Of a DNA stretch of 44,872 bases, positions 25,250 through 33,785 are shown in pieces. This DNA comes from an uncultured Thermomicrobiales bacterium (lineage in GTDB: Bacteria; Chloroflexota; Chloroflexia; Thermomicrobiales; UBA6265), in the NCBI GenBank assembly GCA_902806355.1, contig CADCWI010000005.1:1-44872 (forward strand), given 5' to 3'. A program made the position numbers and the translations under genes. Position 1 is the stretch's first letter. Every line of letters starts with the position of its first letter. The notes below the pieces were generated by a model that did no database searches, had not been told where the DNA came from, and was given only the letters and a program-made list of their open reading frames with translations.

Positions 25250-26227
25250 ATGACCCCGACACCTTCTCCATCACCTTCCCGACCGCCATTGATCGTCATC
25301 GTCGGGCCGACCGCATCCGGCAAGTCCGCCGCGGCGTTGCACCTCGCCCGGCGATGTCCGGTCGAGATCATCAACGCGGACGCGCGGGCGTTCTATCGCG
25401 GAATGGATATCGGGACCGCCAAGCCCTCACGGGAAGAGCGCGAGCGGGTGGTGCATCACCTGATCGACATACTGGACCCTACCGAGCCGATGTCCCTGGC
25501 AACATTCCAGGACTTGACGGCTGAGACGATCGCCGGGATCCACGATCGGAGCCACCTGCCGGTGCTGGTCGGAGGCACGCCGCAGTACGTCAACGCCATA
25601 GTCGAGAACTGGGCGATTCCACGAGTTGCCCCGAATCCCGAGTTTCGCGCGACGCTCGAACGAGCAGCGGAGAACACAGGCGTCGCTCCACTCCTGGACC
25701 GGCTCCGCGCTGTCGATCCGCTCGCGGCCGATCGAATCGGACCCAATGCGCGGCGGATCATCCGAGCACTGGAAGTGTTCGATGCCACCGGAGTGCCGAT
25801 CACGTCGTTGCAAGGGATGCGGCCATCCCCTTACGACGCGCTGGAGATCGAGCTGTTCCTGGAGCGAGAACATCTTTACGGCCGGATCGACCGGCGCGTT
25901 GACGCGATGATCGCCGCTGGGCTAATCGATGAAGTACGCGCGTTGCTGGATTCCGGCGTTCCGGCCGACGCGCCGGCCCTGTCGGCGATCGGCTACCGCC
26001 AACTGCTGCCAGTCATCCGTGGAGACGTGCGTGCCGAAGAGGCGATCGAACGCATCAAGTTCGACACGCATCGTTTGGTTCGCTCCCAGCAGACCTGGTT
26101 CCGACGCAATCCGCGCATGGTCCGGATCGATGCCGGAGAGAGCGACATGGATCATCTCGATCAGATCACCGCCCTTGTCGCGCGGCACAGTAATGGGTGG
26201 CTCCATGAAATGAAGTCACGGTCTTGA
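25250..26227 (+). CDS. miaA: tRNA dimethylallyltransferase MiaA
   Basis: Transfers dimethylallyl from DMAPP to A37 of tRNAs that read UNN codons; cytoplasmic. 325 residues. P-loop GPTASGKS is at 19-26, followed by the substrate segment NADARAFYRGMDIGTAKPS. This segment keeps Asp44 but has Ala-Arg-Ala where many members have Ser-x-Gln. Further motifs are LVGGTPQYVNAIVENW, GPNARRIIRALEVFDATG and the C-terminal SAIGYRQLLPVIRG and QQTWFRRN. Start ATG 25250 gives a short Pro/Ser leader before the P-loop; no strong Shine-Dalgarno is visible, so the start is less sure than the gene. Divergent from mltG. DMAPP would come from the MEP pathway, and dxs is also in this window. Confidence 0.93.
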   Translation: MTPTPSPSPSRPPLIVIVGPTASGKSAAALHLARRCPVEIINADARAFYRGMDIGTAKPSREERERVVHHLIDILDPTEPMSLATFQDLTAETIAGIHDRSHLPVLVGGTPQYVNAIVENWAIPRVAPNPEFRATLERAAENTGVAPLLDRLRAVDPLAADRIGPNARRIIRALEVFDATGVPITSLQGMRPSPYDALEIELFLEREHLYGRIDRRVDAMIAAGLIDEVRALLDSGVPADAPALSAIGYRQLLPVIRGDVRAEEAIERIKFDTHRLVRSQQTWFRRNPRMVRIDAGESDMDHLDQITALVARHSNGWLHEMKSRS

Positions 26228-26293
26228 GGGGTTGACGAGGTCCAGTCGCCGTGACTGCCACTCGCGTTCAAGGACCAGTGCGAGGCCCTAGGG

Positions 26294-26299
26294 TATACT
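26294..26299 (+). promoter_or_regulatory. Candidate -10 element upstream of the rhodanese gene
   Basis: TATACT is a near-consensus -10, about 140 bases before ATG 26438. No good -35 sits at 16-18 bases upstream, so this is tentative. Confidence 0.3.
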
Positions 26300-26437
26300 G
26301 CTTCACAAAGGGAAGCATCGACTTCCCGCTGTGCCGCGACGGCTTGTTTTTGTTGAAATCGCGATCGCACACTGAGTGTTCGGCCGCTGAACCATGCGCT
26401 TCACGCACCCGGCGGCCCACCAACCAAGGAGCGTTTC

Positions 26438-27331
26438 ATGACCGACACCGTCACCGAGGGCGCCAACGCGCCCCACTTCGCAGAGTACGCGCATCCGGAG
26501 GTTCTCGTCACGACCGAATGGCTGGCCGAGCATCTTGATGATCCAAAAGTTCGTGTCGTCGAGTCCGACGAGGACATCCTCCTCTACGAGATTGGTCACA
26601 TTCCCGGCGCAGTCAAGCTGGACTGGCACACCGACCTTCAGGACCAGGTCAAGCGAGACTTCGTCGACAGGGCCGCGTTCGAGCGGTTGCTCGAAGAACG
26701 GGGGATCGGCAACGACACCACCGTCATCTTCTATGGCGACAAGAACAACTGGTACGCCACCTACGCGTTCTGGCTGTTCAAGTACTACGGGCACGAAGAT
26801 GCCCGCGTGCTCGATGGTGGCCGCGCCAAGTGGGAAGCGGAAGGACGGCCCTTCACCCGCGCCGAGTCGTCCCACGAGCGTGTGTCCTACACCGCGAAGG
26901 AGCCGGACGATTCGATCCGCGCATTCCGCGAGGATGTGCTTGACCAGGTCAATGGTGGGGCTCCCGCCCTGGTCGATGTGCGGTCCCCTCAGGAGTACAC
27001 CGGTGAGTTGCTCCACGCGATCGGCTATCCGCAGGAAGGCGCGCAACGTGCCGGGCATATCGCGGGTGCCCGGAATGTCCCGTGGGGGACAGCCGCCAAC
27101 CCTGACGGGACGTTCAAGCACGCCGACGAGTTGAGAGCTCTCTACACTGCGCAGGGCATCACCGGCGACAAGGATGTCATCGCGTACTGCCGGATCGGCG
27201 AGCGTTCCAGCCATACCTGGTTTGTCCTCACGTATCTTCTGGGGTACGACAAGGTCCGGAACTACGACGGCTCGTGGACCGAATGGGGAAGCCTCGTCAA
27301 CGTCCCGATCGAGAAGAGCGAAGGCCTGTAG
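26438..27331 (+). CDS. Two-domain rhodanese-type sulfurtransferase
   Basis: Thiosulfate or mercaptopyruvate sulfurtransferase, 297 residues, cytoplasmic (no signal). The N-terminal rhodanese domain (about 20-140) has a [11 protein letters not shown] strand and Asp101 where an active Cys would be (FYGDKNNW), so it is the inactive domain. The C-terminal domain (about 165-295) has [13 protein letters not shown] and the active loop [10 protein letters not shown] with Cys251. CRIGERS is the loop seen in thiosulfate sulfurtransferases of the CysA/SseA type in actinobacteria. Start ATG has AAGGAG about 7 bases upstream. 43 bases before sufU, so likely co-transcribed and able to supply sulfane sulfur. 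Confidence 0.92.
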   Translation: MTDTVTEGANAPHFAEYAHPEVLVTTEWLAEHLDDPKVRVVESDEDILLYEIGHIPGAVKLDWHTDLQDQVKRDFVDRAAFERLLEERGIGNDTTVIFYGDKNNWYATYAFWLFKYYGHEDARVLDGGRAKWEAEGRPFTRAESSHERVSYTAKEPDDSIRAFREDVLDQVNGGAPALVDVRSPQEYTGELLHAIGYPQEGAQRAGHIAGARNVPWGTAANPDGTFKHADELRALYTAQGITGDKDVIAYCRIGERSSHTWFVLTYLLGYDKVRNYDGSWTEWGSLVNVPIEKSEGL

Positions 27332-27374
27332 ACCAGCCAGGCGAGTCATGTTCACGCGATAGCGAGAGAGACCA

Positions 27375-27809
27375 TTGGACCGTCAGCAATACATCGAAAT
27401 CCTTCTCGATCACTTCGAGAACCCACGTGGCCGGCACCGGATGGACAACGCCGATGTCCAGCTTGGCGGCGGCAATCCCGGCTGCGGCGATCTCATCACG
27501 ATGTACCTCAAGATCGACGATGACCACGTCACCGATGTCAGTTTCGAGGGCGAAGGCTGCACGATCAGCCAGGCCGGAGGCTCGATCATCACCGAGCTGG
27601 TCGAAGGGCTGTCGCTCGACGAGATCAAGGCGCTTGGAACCCACACGATGATTGAGGAGATGGGCGCGGATGTCGTGAAGAGCCGGGTGCGTTGCGCCAC
27701 GCTCGCGCTTGGAACCGTTCAGGCCGCGGTCGACCAGTTCCGTAACGATCGCAGACGTGCCGATCTGGAATTGCCCACCCCCGCGGAGCCCGCCAGGTTC
27801 GAAAATTGA
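27375..27809 (+). CDS. sufU: SufU/NifU-N-type iron-sulfur scaffold or sulfur transfer protein
   Basis: Zn- or Fe-S-binding IscU-fold protein of 144 residues, cytoplasmic. The three Cys and one Asp are in place: NPGCGD (C37, D39), GCTISQAGGS (C62) and RCATLALG (C107). The region between C62 and C107 is of SufU length, with an extra insertion compared with IscU. The start is a TTG at 27375 with only a weak GAGAGAG site, but it gives the normal MDRQQYIEILLDHFENPRG opening. No sufS, sufB or sufD is nearby; the neighbour is a rhodanese. A role in Fe-S assembly is likely by family; pairing with the rhodanese is inferred from adjacency. Confidence 0.88.
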   Translation: MDRQQYIEILLDHFENPRGRHRMDNADVQLGGGNPGCGDLITMYLKIDDDHVTDVSFEGEGCTISQAGGSIITELVEGLSLDEIKALGTHTMIEEMGADVVKSRVRCATLALGTVQAAVDQFRNDRRRADLELPTPAEPARFEN

Positions 27810-27838
27810 AACCTTGACCCCATAATTCCCGACGACTG

Positions 27839-27872
27839 AGCGCCCGGCGACTCTCACCGAGAACCGGGCGCT
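27839..27872 (+). terminator. Terminator after sufU
   Basis: AGCGCCCGG at 27839-27847 pairs exactly with CCGGGCGCT at 27864-27872 (9 bp, 16-base loop). The plus strand then reads TAGCCTTGTTCGCTTG, a weakly T-rich tail. It sits 30 bases after the sufU stop. Confidence 0.6.
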
Positions 27873-27977
27873 TAGCCTTGTTCGCTTGACCGCGTATCGC
27901 CCGTGGTCTACCTTCGAGAAGACACCCGACAGTCCCAGACCCATCATGTGCGCGCAGGTCGCACGGAGCCCGCAGCG

Positions 27978-29360
27978 ATGCTCGAACCCATCCCGTTTGC
28001 CGGCGAATCCGGGTCCCGCCCACTCGCCGCAAGGCATCCACGCGAGCTGGCGATGAGTGCGGCTTGGCATGGCGCCCTTGCCCGCGAGTTGTGGACGGTC
28101 GATGGCCGCCGCGTAAGCGTGATCTTCCATGGCCACTGGTCGCACGGGTTCGGCCCGGATTTCAGCGATGCGATGATCGAGATCGAAGGGGAAGGTCTTG
28201 TCTCCGGAGCGATCGAGCTCCACGGCCGGTCCAGCGAGTGGACGGCACACGGTCATCATCTCGATCCGCGATACAACACTGTGATCCTTCATGTCGTTTC
28301 CCGAATCGATTCGGCGGAAACCCGCCGGACGGACGGCAAGATCGTTCCGGTCGTGACCCTCGGTATCCCGGACGACGTGCTGATCTCGATCGATTCACGA
28401 CTGCCGGAAATCTGGACAGAGCTCGGAGGTGAGGTGTGCGCGGCGGACCTTGCGCGCCGTGAGCCAGAGCGCGTTCGAACCGTGATCTGGCATCTCGGTG
28501 ATCATCGCCTGGACAGCAGGGTACGCCGGTTCGAAGGTGAGCTGAGCACGGCTCCGGTGGCCGATGTTGCGCTCAGGGGCATCTTCGACGCGTTCGGCTA
28601 CAGTGAGAATCGCGCGCCAATGGGAGCGTTGGCCGACCGGTTGGTCCGGGCGTGCATCAGGGTGCGCTGGAATGCGGAAACGGCCGACCCCGAGCGATCG
28701 CTTCGGCGAACGGCGATGGTGCTCGGCAGCGCAGGGTTCCTTCCGATGTCTCCCTCGGACGCGCACATCTCCGGCCTCTCTCCCCGACAGCTCGCCGGCA
28801 TCGAGCATGGCTGGTTCGTGATCATGTCCACTGGCGGCGAAATACCGGTTCCGGCCTCGGCCTGGACGAGAGCGCGCACCCGCCCGGCAAACCATCCTGT
28901 CGCCCGGCTCATGTGTGCGTCGGCACTAATGGATCGCACCGATGGCGATCCCTTTTCCGCGTTGCTGGAGCACGTACGGTCCCGCTCGAACATACCGGAG
29001 GAGATCCGGCAGCTGTCCAATGCGCCCGGTCGGCCGGCCCTTGGACAGGCACGCGCCATCGGTCTGACGGCGAATGTGATCCTGCCCCTCGCGCTGGCCT
29101 TTTCCCGTCAGATCGCTGACTCGGAACTCGAGGATGCTGCTTCGGATGCCTGGTCTCGCTTGCCAGTGGCCGAATGGTCACGGCCCGCCAAGCGGGCACG
29201 GTACCAGGTGGCTGGCGACAGCCGGCTGGACCGGCTTGGCGAGCGCGGCATCCAGGGACTGATTCACCTAGACCGGCATCTCTGCACGCCACGCCGCTGC
29301 TACGAGTGCCCGATTGCGACCGAGGTGGTTCGTGACCGGCAGAAGAACGGAATGTCCTGA
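27978..29360 (+). CDS. DUF2851 family protein
   Basis: A 460-residue protein of the DUF2851 group, function unknown. Family phrases are ELWTVDGRRVSVIFHGHWSHGFGPDFSDAMI near the start, then GAIELHGRSSEWTAHGHHLDPRYNTVILHVV. These carry a conserved acidic/His set (PDF..A, E.H, HGHHxDP) resembling a nuclease- or metal-site arrangement. The C-terminal part is helical and ends with CTPRRCYECPI, a Cys cluster. Start chosen at ATG 27978; a GTG at 27903 would add 25 residues that do not look like the family. It follows sufU after a terminator-like hairpin, so it may have its own promoter. Enzymatic activity is not known. Confidence 0.82.
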   Translation: MLEPIPFAGESGSRPLAARHPRELAMSAAWHGALARELWTVDGRRVSVIFHGHWSHGFGPDFSDAMIEIEGEGLVSGAIELHGRSSEWTAHGHHLDPRYNTVILHVVSRIDSAETRRTDGKIVPVVTLGIPDDVLISIDSRLPEIWTELGGEVCAADLARREPERVRTVIWHLGDHRLDSRVRRFEGELSTAPVADVALRGIFDAFGYSENRAPMGALADRLVRACIRVRWNAETADPERSLRRTAMVLGSAGFLPMSPSDAHISGLSPRQLAGIEHGWFVIMSTGGEIPVPASAWTRARTRPANHPVARLMCASALMDRTDGDPFSALLEHVRSRSNIPEEIRQLSNAPGRPALGQARAIGLTANVILPLALAFSRQIADSELEDAASDAWSRLPVAEWSRPAKRARYQVAGDSRLDRLGERGIQGLIHLDRHLCTPRRCYECPIATEVVRDRQKNGMS

Positions 29361-29364
29361 GGTG

Positions 29365-30183
29365 TCAGGACGACCAGTCGGTGCTTCCAACGTAGACCGT
29401 CGCGCCCGTCTCCAGATCGCTCGTAGCCGCAATGGCGATCGCTTGCGCGAACTCTTCCGTCGTCGGCAGCCACCCGGCTTCCTGGCGACGGTCGTCGATC
29501 ACGCCTGGACGCATCCGGTTGAGCAGTTTCGGCGTGATCGTGCCGTCGATCAGATCGCCGCTCACGATTACGAGCGATATCCCAGCCCCTTGCAATGAAG
29601 ATATTCGTTCCCGCAACGCCTCTTCACCGGCCTTCTTGCTAGCCGCTACGATCTCGTATTCCGGCATCACCGGTTTCTCACCGTGAAAGTGCGCGAGGTG
29701 GCTCGTGACGAAGACGATGCGCCCACCATGCTTCATCACTGGCACGGCTTTCTCTGCCAGCTCCACCTGGGCGTCGCGATTGAGCTGCATCGCGTAATCC
29801 GGCGAGGCGTCCCTTTCGAGTCCGCCGCTGGCATTGAGCACCACTACGTCGAGGCGGCCGAATCGCTCTTTGATCCGCGCGAACATCGCCGTGACCGACT
29901 CTCCATCAGTCATGTCCGACTGCACGGCAAGACCCTCCGTTCCTGCCGCTCGTACTTGCTCGACCGTCTGCTGTGCCCGGCGCTCCTTGTCCCGGAAGGT
30001 GATCACGACGTCGGCTCCCTGCTCGGCAAGCAGGCGGGCAGTCACCGCTCCCACGCCCCGGGAGCCACCAGTGACGAGCGCGACTTTCCCGTTCAGTGTC
30101 CTGTGCTGCGTCGGTGACTGCGTCCGTGGCTGCGCCTGTGACACGATTCCCGACTGTCCCTGCTCCTCTATGTGAGTTGTCAT
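29365..30183 (-). CDS. SDR-fold oxidoreductase with atypical active site
   Basis: Rossmann-fold short-chain dehydrogenase/reductase of 272 residues. After a 30-residue Gln/Ser/Thr-rich leader come VALVTGGSRGVG (34-45) for cofactor, the strand VVVLNASGG (113-121; usually NNAG) and Ser161 at the catalytic-Ser position (FVTSHLAHF). The Tyr-x-x-x-Lys pair is missing: the segment is YEIVAASK with Tyr176 and Lys183, seven apart, so Val179 occupies the usual Tyr place. It may use Tyr176 from another geometry, or be non-catalytic. Start ATG 30183 has GAGGAAG about 9 bases upstream; the longer frame to 30435 is Arg-rich leader. It converges with the DUF2851 gene, 4 bases apart, and diverges from the membrane protein at 30430. 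Confidence 0.85.
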   Translation of the reverse strand: MTTHIEEQGQSGIVSQAQPRTQSPTQHRTLNGKVALVTGGSRGVGAVTARLLAEQGADVVITFRDKERRAQQTVEQVRAAGTEGLAVQSDMTDGESVTAMFARIKERFGRLDVVVLNASGGLERDASPDYAMQLNRDAQVELAEKAVPVMKHGGRIVFVTSHLAHFHGEKPVMPEYEIVAASKKAGEEALRERISSLQGAGISLVIVSGDLIDGTITPKLLNRMRPGVIDDRRQEAGWLPTTEEFAQAIAIAATSDLETGATVYVGSTDWSS

Positions 30184-30429
30184 CGTCTTCTTCCTCGTTC
30201 CTCGGCTGGGATCACCTCGGTAGATGAATCGTGCACCCAAGATACTCATGATGCAAGACGAGCGGACCCCTCCTGGCCGCCGTTCGATGATCGTAATTGG
30301 GTGTGGATCTTCCGGCGCGAATCTCCGGCCGTCACGGAGACATCCACGTGGCCTATCTGTGCGAATACTCCACAGCCCCCATACTCGGCGTCTCGGGGTA
30401 CGACAACTGAAAAGGAGACAGGGCGTATC

Positions 30430-31251
30430 ATGCATGAGCCATCCACATCTCAGACGAAACCTTCCGCGCTTGCTCGTCGTGAGTCCCGTTTCGACTGGCT
30501 GAGGACGAGCGTCATTGCCGGCTTCTGCGCCGCATTCGCGATGACAGTCACGATAGCGATTGGTTACCTGATCGCCTATGCGATCGGTTCACCTGCTGGA
30601 TCAGGCCTTGAGCGCTGGTCATGGGCACTGACGGAGAACGAGCTTACCGAGAGGGTCGGCAGTGCTTTCGGGTTCGGCATGGTGCTCAATCTGGCAATGG
30701 GCATGGTTTGGGCCATAATCTACGCGCGATTCGTGGAACCGAGATTGTCTGGCCCCGGCTGGCGTCAAGGTGTACTGTTCGCGCTCCTTCCATGGCTCTT
30801 GTCGCTGGTAGTGTTCTTCCCGATCGCGGGAGCTGGAATGTTCGGCATGGACATCGGAGCTGGTCCGCTACCGGTGATCGGCAACCTGGTCGTTCATCTC
30901 GTCTACGGAGCGGTGCTGGGAACCATCTTTGCGATCGAGGAAGGAGAAGGCAACGAGGACAACGCAAGTGAACACGCGACATCGGCGTCGGCGGAGCGAG
31001 GTGCTGCAATCGGCGTTCTTGCGGGCGGCACGGTCGGTTTCATCAGCGGCTGGTTCATCGCGCCCTCCCTCGCTGGACTCGCGGGACAACCGGTGATCGC
31101 GCTCGTCGGGGCCATGTCTGGGGCCGCTATGGGAACCCTGGTAGGCTCCCTCGTGTCGATGCGCGACGATTCCGCCACGATATCGCTTCCGCTCGCGACC
31201 ACCCCGGAGACCTTGATAACGCAGGGGCCCATAGCCACCGACCAGCCGTAA
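30430..31251 (+). CDS. Six-helix integral membrane protein of unknown function
   Basis: A 273-residue protein, not recognised. A basic N-terminal 25 residues is followed by helix 1 (TSVIAGFCAAFAMTVTIAIG), helix 2 (VLNLAMGMVWAIIYARFV), helix 3 (VLFALLPWLLSLVVFFPIAG) and helix 4 (IGNLVVHLVYGAVLGTIFAI). After an acidic loop (EEGEGNEDNASE) come two glycine-rich helices (GVLAGGTVGFISGWFI and ALVGAMSGAAMGTLVGSLVS). The Gly/Ala spacing of the last two suits tight helix packing. Start ATG 30430; AGGAG lies 12 bases upstream, slightly far. Divergent from the SDR gene with about 250 bases between. No function can be stated. Confidence 0.78.
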   Translation: MHEPSTSQTKPSALARRESRFDWLRTSVIAGFCAAFAMTVTIAIGYLIAYAIGSPAGSGLERWSWALTENELTERVGSAFGFGMVLNLAMGMVWAIIYARFVEPRLSGPGWRQGVLFALLPWLLSLVVFFPIAGAGMFGMDIGAGPLPVIGNLVVHLVYGAVLGTIFAIEEGEGNEDNASEHATSASAERGAAIGVLAGGTVGFISGWFIAPSLAGLAGQPVIALVGAMSGAAMGTLVGSLVSMRDDSATISLPLATTPETLITQGPIATDQP

Positions 31252-31458
31252 ACCCTTCAGGACAGGGACATGTGCGATCTCTGTGGGTATTCGATCCAGG
31301 AGGGCGCCGGCACGTCGCTCTGACTGCTGCCCGTGCCGACTCAAGAACCGGCACAAGCGTCTTATGCGTTTACTCTCGTCATGAAGCGGAAGTACAGCCA
31401 GGACGGGACCGCGGTTCCGACGTCGCTATGCATCGGTGGAAGGAGTCCGCTACACGTG

Positions 31459-31494
31459 ACTGGATCGCCTGACCGGAGTACAGCGCGATCCAGT
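31459..31494. terminator. Hairpin between convergent genes
   Basis: ACTGGATCGC at 31459-31468 is the exact complement of GCGATCCAGT at 31485-31494 (10 bp, 16-base loop). It lies between the membrane protein ending 31251 and the zinc-ribbon/PH gene ending 31538, in position to end both transcripts. No U-tract. Confidence 0.5.
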
Positions 31495-31537
31495 ACCGAG
31501 GATCTACCCGCGGAAGACGGTTGTCACCAGGTATGCG

Positions 31538-32086
31538 CTAAACATCTTCCCGGACGAGCACGCGCCGGCGATGTCGTTCCTGCCGTGATGCCTCCCGGAG
31601 CAGATCCTTCACGCGGTCCGGCTGGATGATGTTGTGCAGAAGCCTGTCCGGGGAGCTGGAGTCGGCGGAAGCGAGGTAGATGTCCCCGATGTGCGTGATC
31701 CGCTCCAGGGGATGCTGTTTCACTCCGACATCGTTGATGCGAAAGAGATCGATTTCCTCAGTGCGACGCCCGATGAAACCCGTCTCGACGATCAGTCGCT
31801 GATTTGTGAGCTTGTACCGGTTGGTGAGCGCCATCCGCGGCGACCAGAGCTTGCTGGGGCGTCCCTTCCAGATCAGCCGCTCTCCGCCGGGAATGCCGTC
31901 GATGTCCTCACCGACCGGCAACCCGTCGTCGGCAATGAGGCGACCCTGACGATCCTGCTGGTCACCGGTCATCACGGGCGCAGAGGCGGCCCGCGCCTGC
32001 ACCACATCATCCAGCCGACGCCCGCAGTTGTCGCAGAACCGAGCGCCCTCGTCATTTTGCGTCCCGCAATCCGGGCAATAAATCAT
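31538..32086 (-). CDS. Zinc-ribbon plus bacterial PH domain protein
   Basis: A 182-residue protein. Residues 1-25 are a zinc ribbon with paired Cys (C4, C7, C18, C21 in YCPDCGTQNDEGARFCDNCG). A polar linker follows. From about 75 there is a bacterial PH-like (bPH_2) domain: ERLIWKGRPSKLW, YKLTNQRLIVETGFIGRRTEEI, and DLFRINDVGVKQHPLERITHIGDIYLAS. The C-terminal 35 residues are basic. No membrane helix is present, unlike many bPH_2 proteins. Start ATG 32086 has GAGGATGG about 6 bases upstream; the longer frame to 32104 adds six residues without support. Partner or ligand unknown; peripheral membrane or protein-docking is inference. Confidence 0.85.
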   Translation of the reverse strand: MIYCPDCGTQNDEGARFCDNCGRRLDDVVQARAASAPVMTGDQQDRQGRLIADDGLPVGEDIDGIPGGERLIWKGRPSKLWSPRMALTNRYKLTNQRLIVETGFIGRRTEEIDLFRINDVGVKQHPLERITHIGDIYLASADSSSPDRLLHNIIQPDRVKDLLREASRQERHRRRVLVREDV

Positions 32087-32404
32087 CGGCCATCCTCTAC
32101 CCACGACGAAGCGCTCGCTTCCGCGCCATGCCCGGACCCGGCATCTGCCCCATACCGGTCATCATACCGTGCGAACCGATCGCCGATAACCATGTAATTC
32201 CGATTTACTCTCGAGGCGATGACGTGTGTCTTCGCTGGAGCCACGCCGAGCGTCTTCAGGGTAGAGTGTAGAGAAGGGACGCATCCGGAGTGCACCTTCG
32301 GAAACCGACGTGGTTCCTGCGCCCGTTACGCAGACTCGAGCGCCGATGAACGCGTTCGGTCACCATTCCCCACAGCCGTGGGAAGAGAAGGAAGGAACGA
32401 TCAC
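32087..32404. other. Divergent intergenic region
   Basis: 318 bases between the zinc-ribbon/PH gene (minus) and a secreted unknown (plus). Both promoters should be here, but I see no convincing element pair. A good ribosome site (GGAAGGA) precedes 32405. Confidence 0.4.
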
Positions 32405-33085
32405 ATGCGCCGTTCAATGCTGGTATTTGCGATGCTGTTCGGGTTCATACTCGCCACAGCACCGCTCGCCGTGGCACAGCAAGAGGAGGTCGACGTCGCT
32501 GAGATCAGCGAAACCGTCCTCGCCGCCGACCCCGAAGCACTCGTCGAAGGTCTCGAGTCGCCACCTGAGGACGACCAGCTCCCCGAGGGCTTCGTCAACC
32601 CGCCGAGTGGCACACCGGCCAATCAGGAAATTTCCGAAGCCTTCACCAGCGAAGTCTCGGACTTCGATGACACGGTGGGCACCATAAACTTCACGTTCGA
32701 CACGGATCCTGAGGTCGTACCAGGGGAAGTCAGCACTGGCATCCTGACGTATATCGTCCTCGAAGAAGAAGTCACCGAAGACGTGTTCGACGACTACAGG
32801 TCGGGATTGGAAGAGAGTATCGCTACACCGGTTGCTGGTGCGGAAACCTCCATCGAGGATGTCGAAGTCGGTGGAGTCGAGGGCGTTTTGGTGACCTTCA
32901 ACCAGAGCGATACCTCCACGTCCGCTGTGGTACAGCTTCTTTCGGTTCCCGTCGGGAACACGATCGTAATTGGTACCGTAGTGTCCGGCAGTCTGGAGGA
33001 GATCGACCCAGCCGAGATCCAGACCAATGCTGAGGAGCTGACACTCGCCGGCATCGAGTATCTTGGAACCCTCGCCGAAGAGTAG
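32405..33085 (+). CDS. Secreted protein of unknown function
   Basis: A 226-residue exported protein. Residues 1-24 are a Sec signal (MRRSMLVFAMLFGFILATAP, cleavage likely after AVA). The mature part is acidic, with a Pro-rich segment (SPPEDDQLPEGFVNPPSGTP) followed by an alternating beta/helix stretch (VGTINFTFDTDPEVVPGEVS ... GVLVTFNQSDTSTSAVVQLL ... GNTIVIGTVVSGSLEEIDP). No recognised family; there is no lipobox or sortase tail. Start ATG 32405 with GGAAGGA 8 bases upstream; the longer frame from 32219 would bury the signal peptide. Single gene, followed by a terminator. Confidence 0.78.
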   Translation: MRRSMLVFAMLFGFILATAPLAVAQQEEVDVAEISETVLAADPEALVEGLESPPEDDQLPEGFVNPPSGTPANQEISEAFTSEVSDFDDTVGTINFTFDTDPEVVPGEVSTGILTYIVLEEEVTEDVFDDYRSGLEESIATPVAGAETSIEDVEVGGVEGVLVTFNQSDTSTSAVVQLLSVPVGNTIVIGTVVSGSLEEIDPAEIQTNAEELTLAGIEYLGTLAEE

Positions 33086-33132
33086 ATTCTCTCGCGCATC
33101 TTGCGAGAAAGGTGTCTGTCTCGCTGGCGCAT

Positions 33133-33165
33133 GAAAGGATCGGTCTGATAGTGACCGGTCCTTTC
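33133..33165 (+). terminator. Terminator after the secreted unknown
   Basis: The 13-base arms at 33133-33145 (GAAAGGATCGGTC) and 33153-33165 pair with one G-U, around a 7-base loop. It is 48 bases past the stop. The tail GTGGTTTGTG is weakly T-rich. Confidence 0.65.
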
Positions 33166-33389
33166 GTGGTTTGTGCCATGACCCTATTTCAAAACGTCAT
33201 GTGACAGCGATCACGTTGCCAGCCCCACCGCCAGTTTCGACCCGAAAGGCCCACGCAGCTGCCGCTGTCGTACATGCGGAAGGCGGGTGCATGCTCACCT
33301 TTGCACATTCGCCGGGCCGGATCAGAATCGACTGGCGAGGACCGTGCGCTCAACTCTGAGCGGTCGAGGAACTCGCTCGGAGCGAAGCG

Positions 33390-33423
33390 AATGGGTCCGT
33401 GTCCGCCCGTGAGTTGGCCGAAC
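33390..33423. repeat. Degenerate direct repeat, copy 1
   Basis: A 34-base unit matching 33580-33613 at 30 of 34 positions, including the unbroken core CCGTGTCCGCCCGTGAG. The two copies start exactly 190 bases apart in the same orientation. A CGCTC-GGAGCG dyad lies immediately before this copy at about 33374-33384. Confidence 0.6.
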
Positions 33424-33579
33424 GACCGGCAAAGCTCTTTTTCCCTATGACATGTGGTCGAGGAGCCTGCCCTGTAAGCTGCATCGGAGCGATGAGCCGC
33501 ATCGCACCGTGGCCGCTCGACGCCTTCGACATCGCCTGGGATGGGCTGCATGCGTTGAATTGCTACATGATCCGCTGGG

Positions 33580-33613
33580 AATGGTGCCGTGTCCGCCCGT
33601 GAGCTCGCCGAAC
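33580..33613. repeat. Degenerate direct repeat, copy 2
   Basis: Second copy of the 34-base unit (core CCGTGTCCGCCCGTGAG at 33587-33603). A more divergent relative, containing CGCACCGTGGCC on the plus strand, lies near 33480-33515, roughly midway between the copies. Confidence 0.6.
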
Positions 33614-33785
33614 AACCACGCGGCATTCCCCAACCTTTCGTCAGGGACTCCCTGTTGGGCCACCGCGCACCACTCGGCGGGTAGCTTTCCCGCACTGGCG
33701 ATCAGTGAAAGCGGCACAGGCCGACCGTCGAGACCGTAGCATCCGGTCCGCGAACCAGCCCTGCTTCAATGACCCGCTCCGTCCG

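Larger units (their letters stand above)
33086..33785. other. 700-base gene-free region with decayed repeats
   Basis: No coding region is supported. The stretch holds the terminator at 33133-33165 and a direct repeat at 33390-33423 and 33580-33613, with a weaker related segment between them. Minus-strand short frames across the repeat share Gly-His-Gly-x-Ile/Met-Arg-like phrases but have no ribosome site, so I treat this as non-coding repeat or relic DNA. Confidence 0.55.

Noticed and set aside
33445..33717. 90-codon minus-strand frame across the 33.4-33.7 kb repeat
   Set aside because: Arg/Ser-rich end, no ribosome site, and it runs through a non-coding repeat copy.
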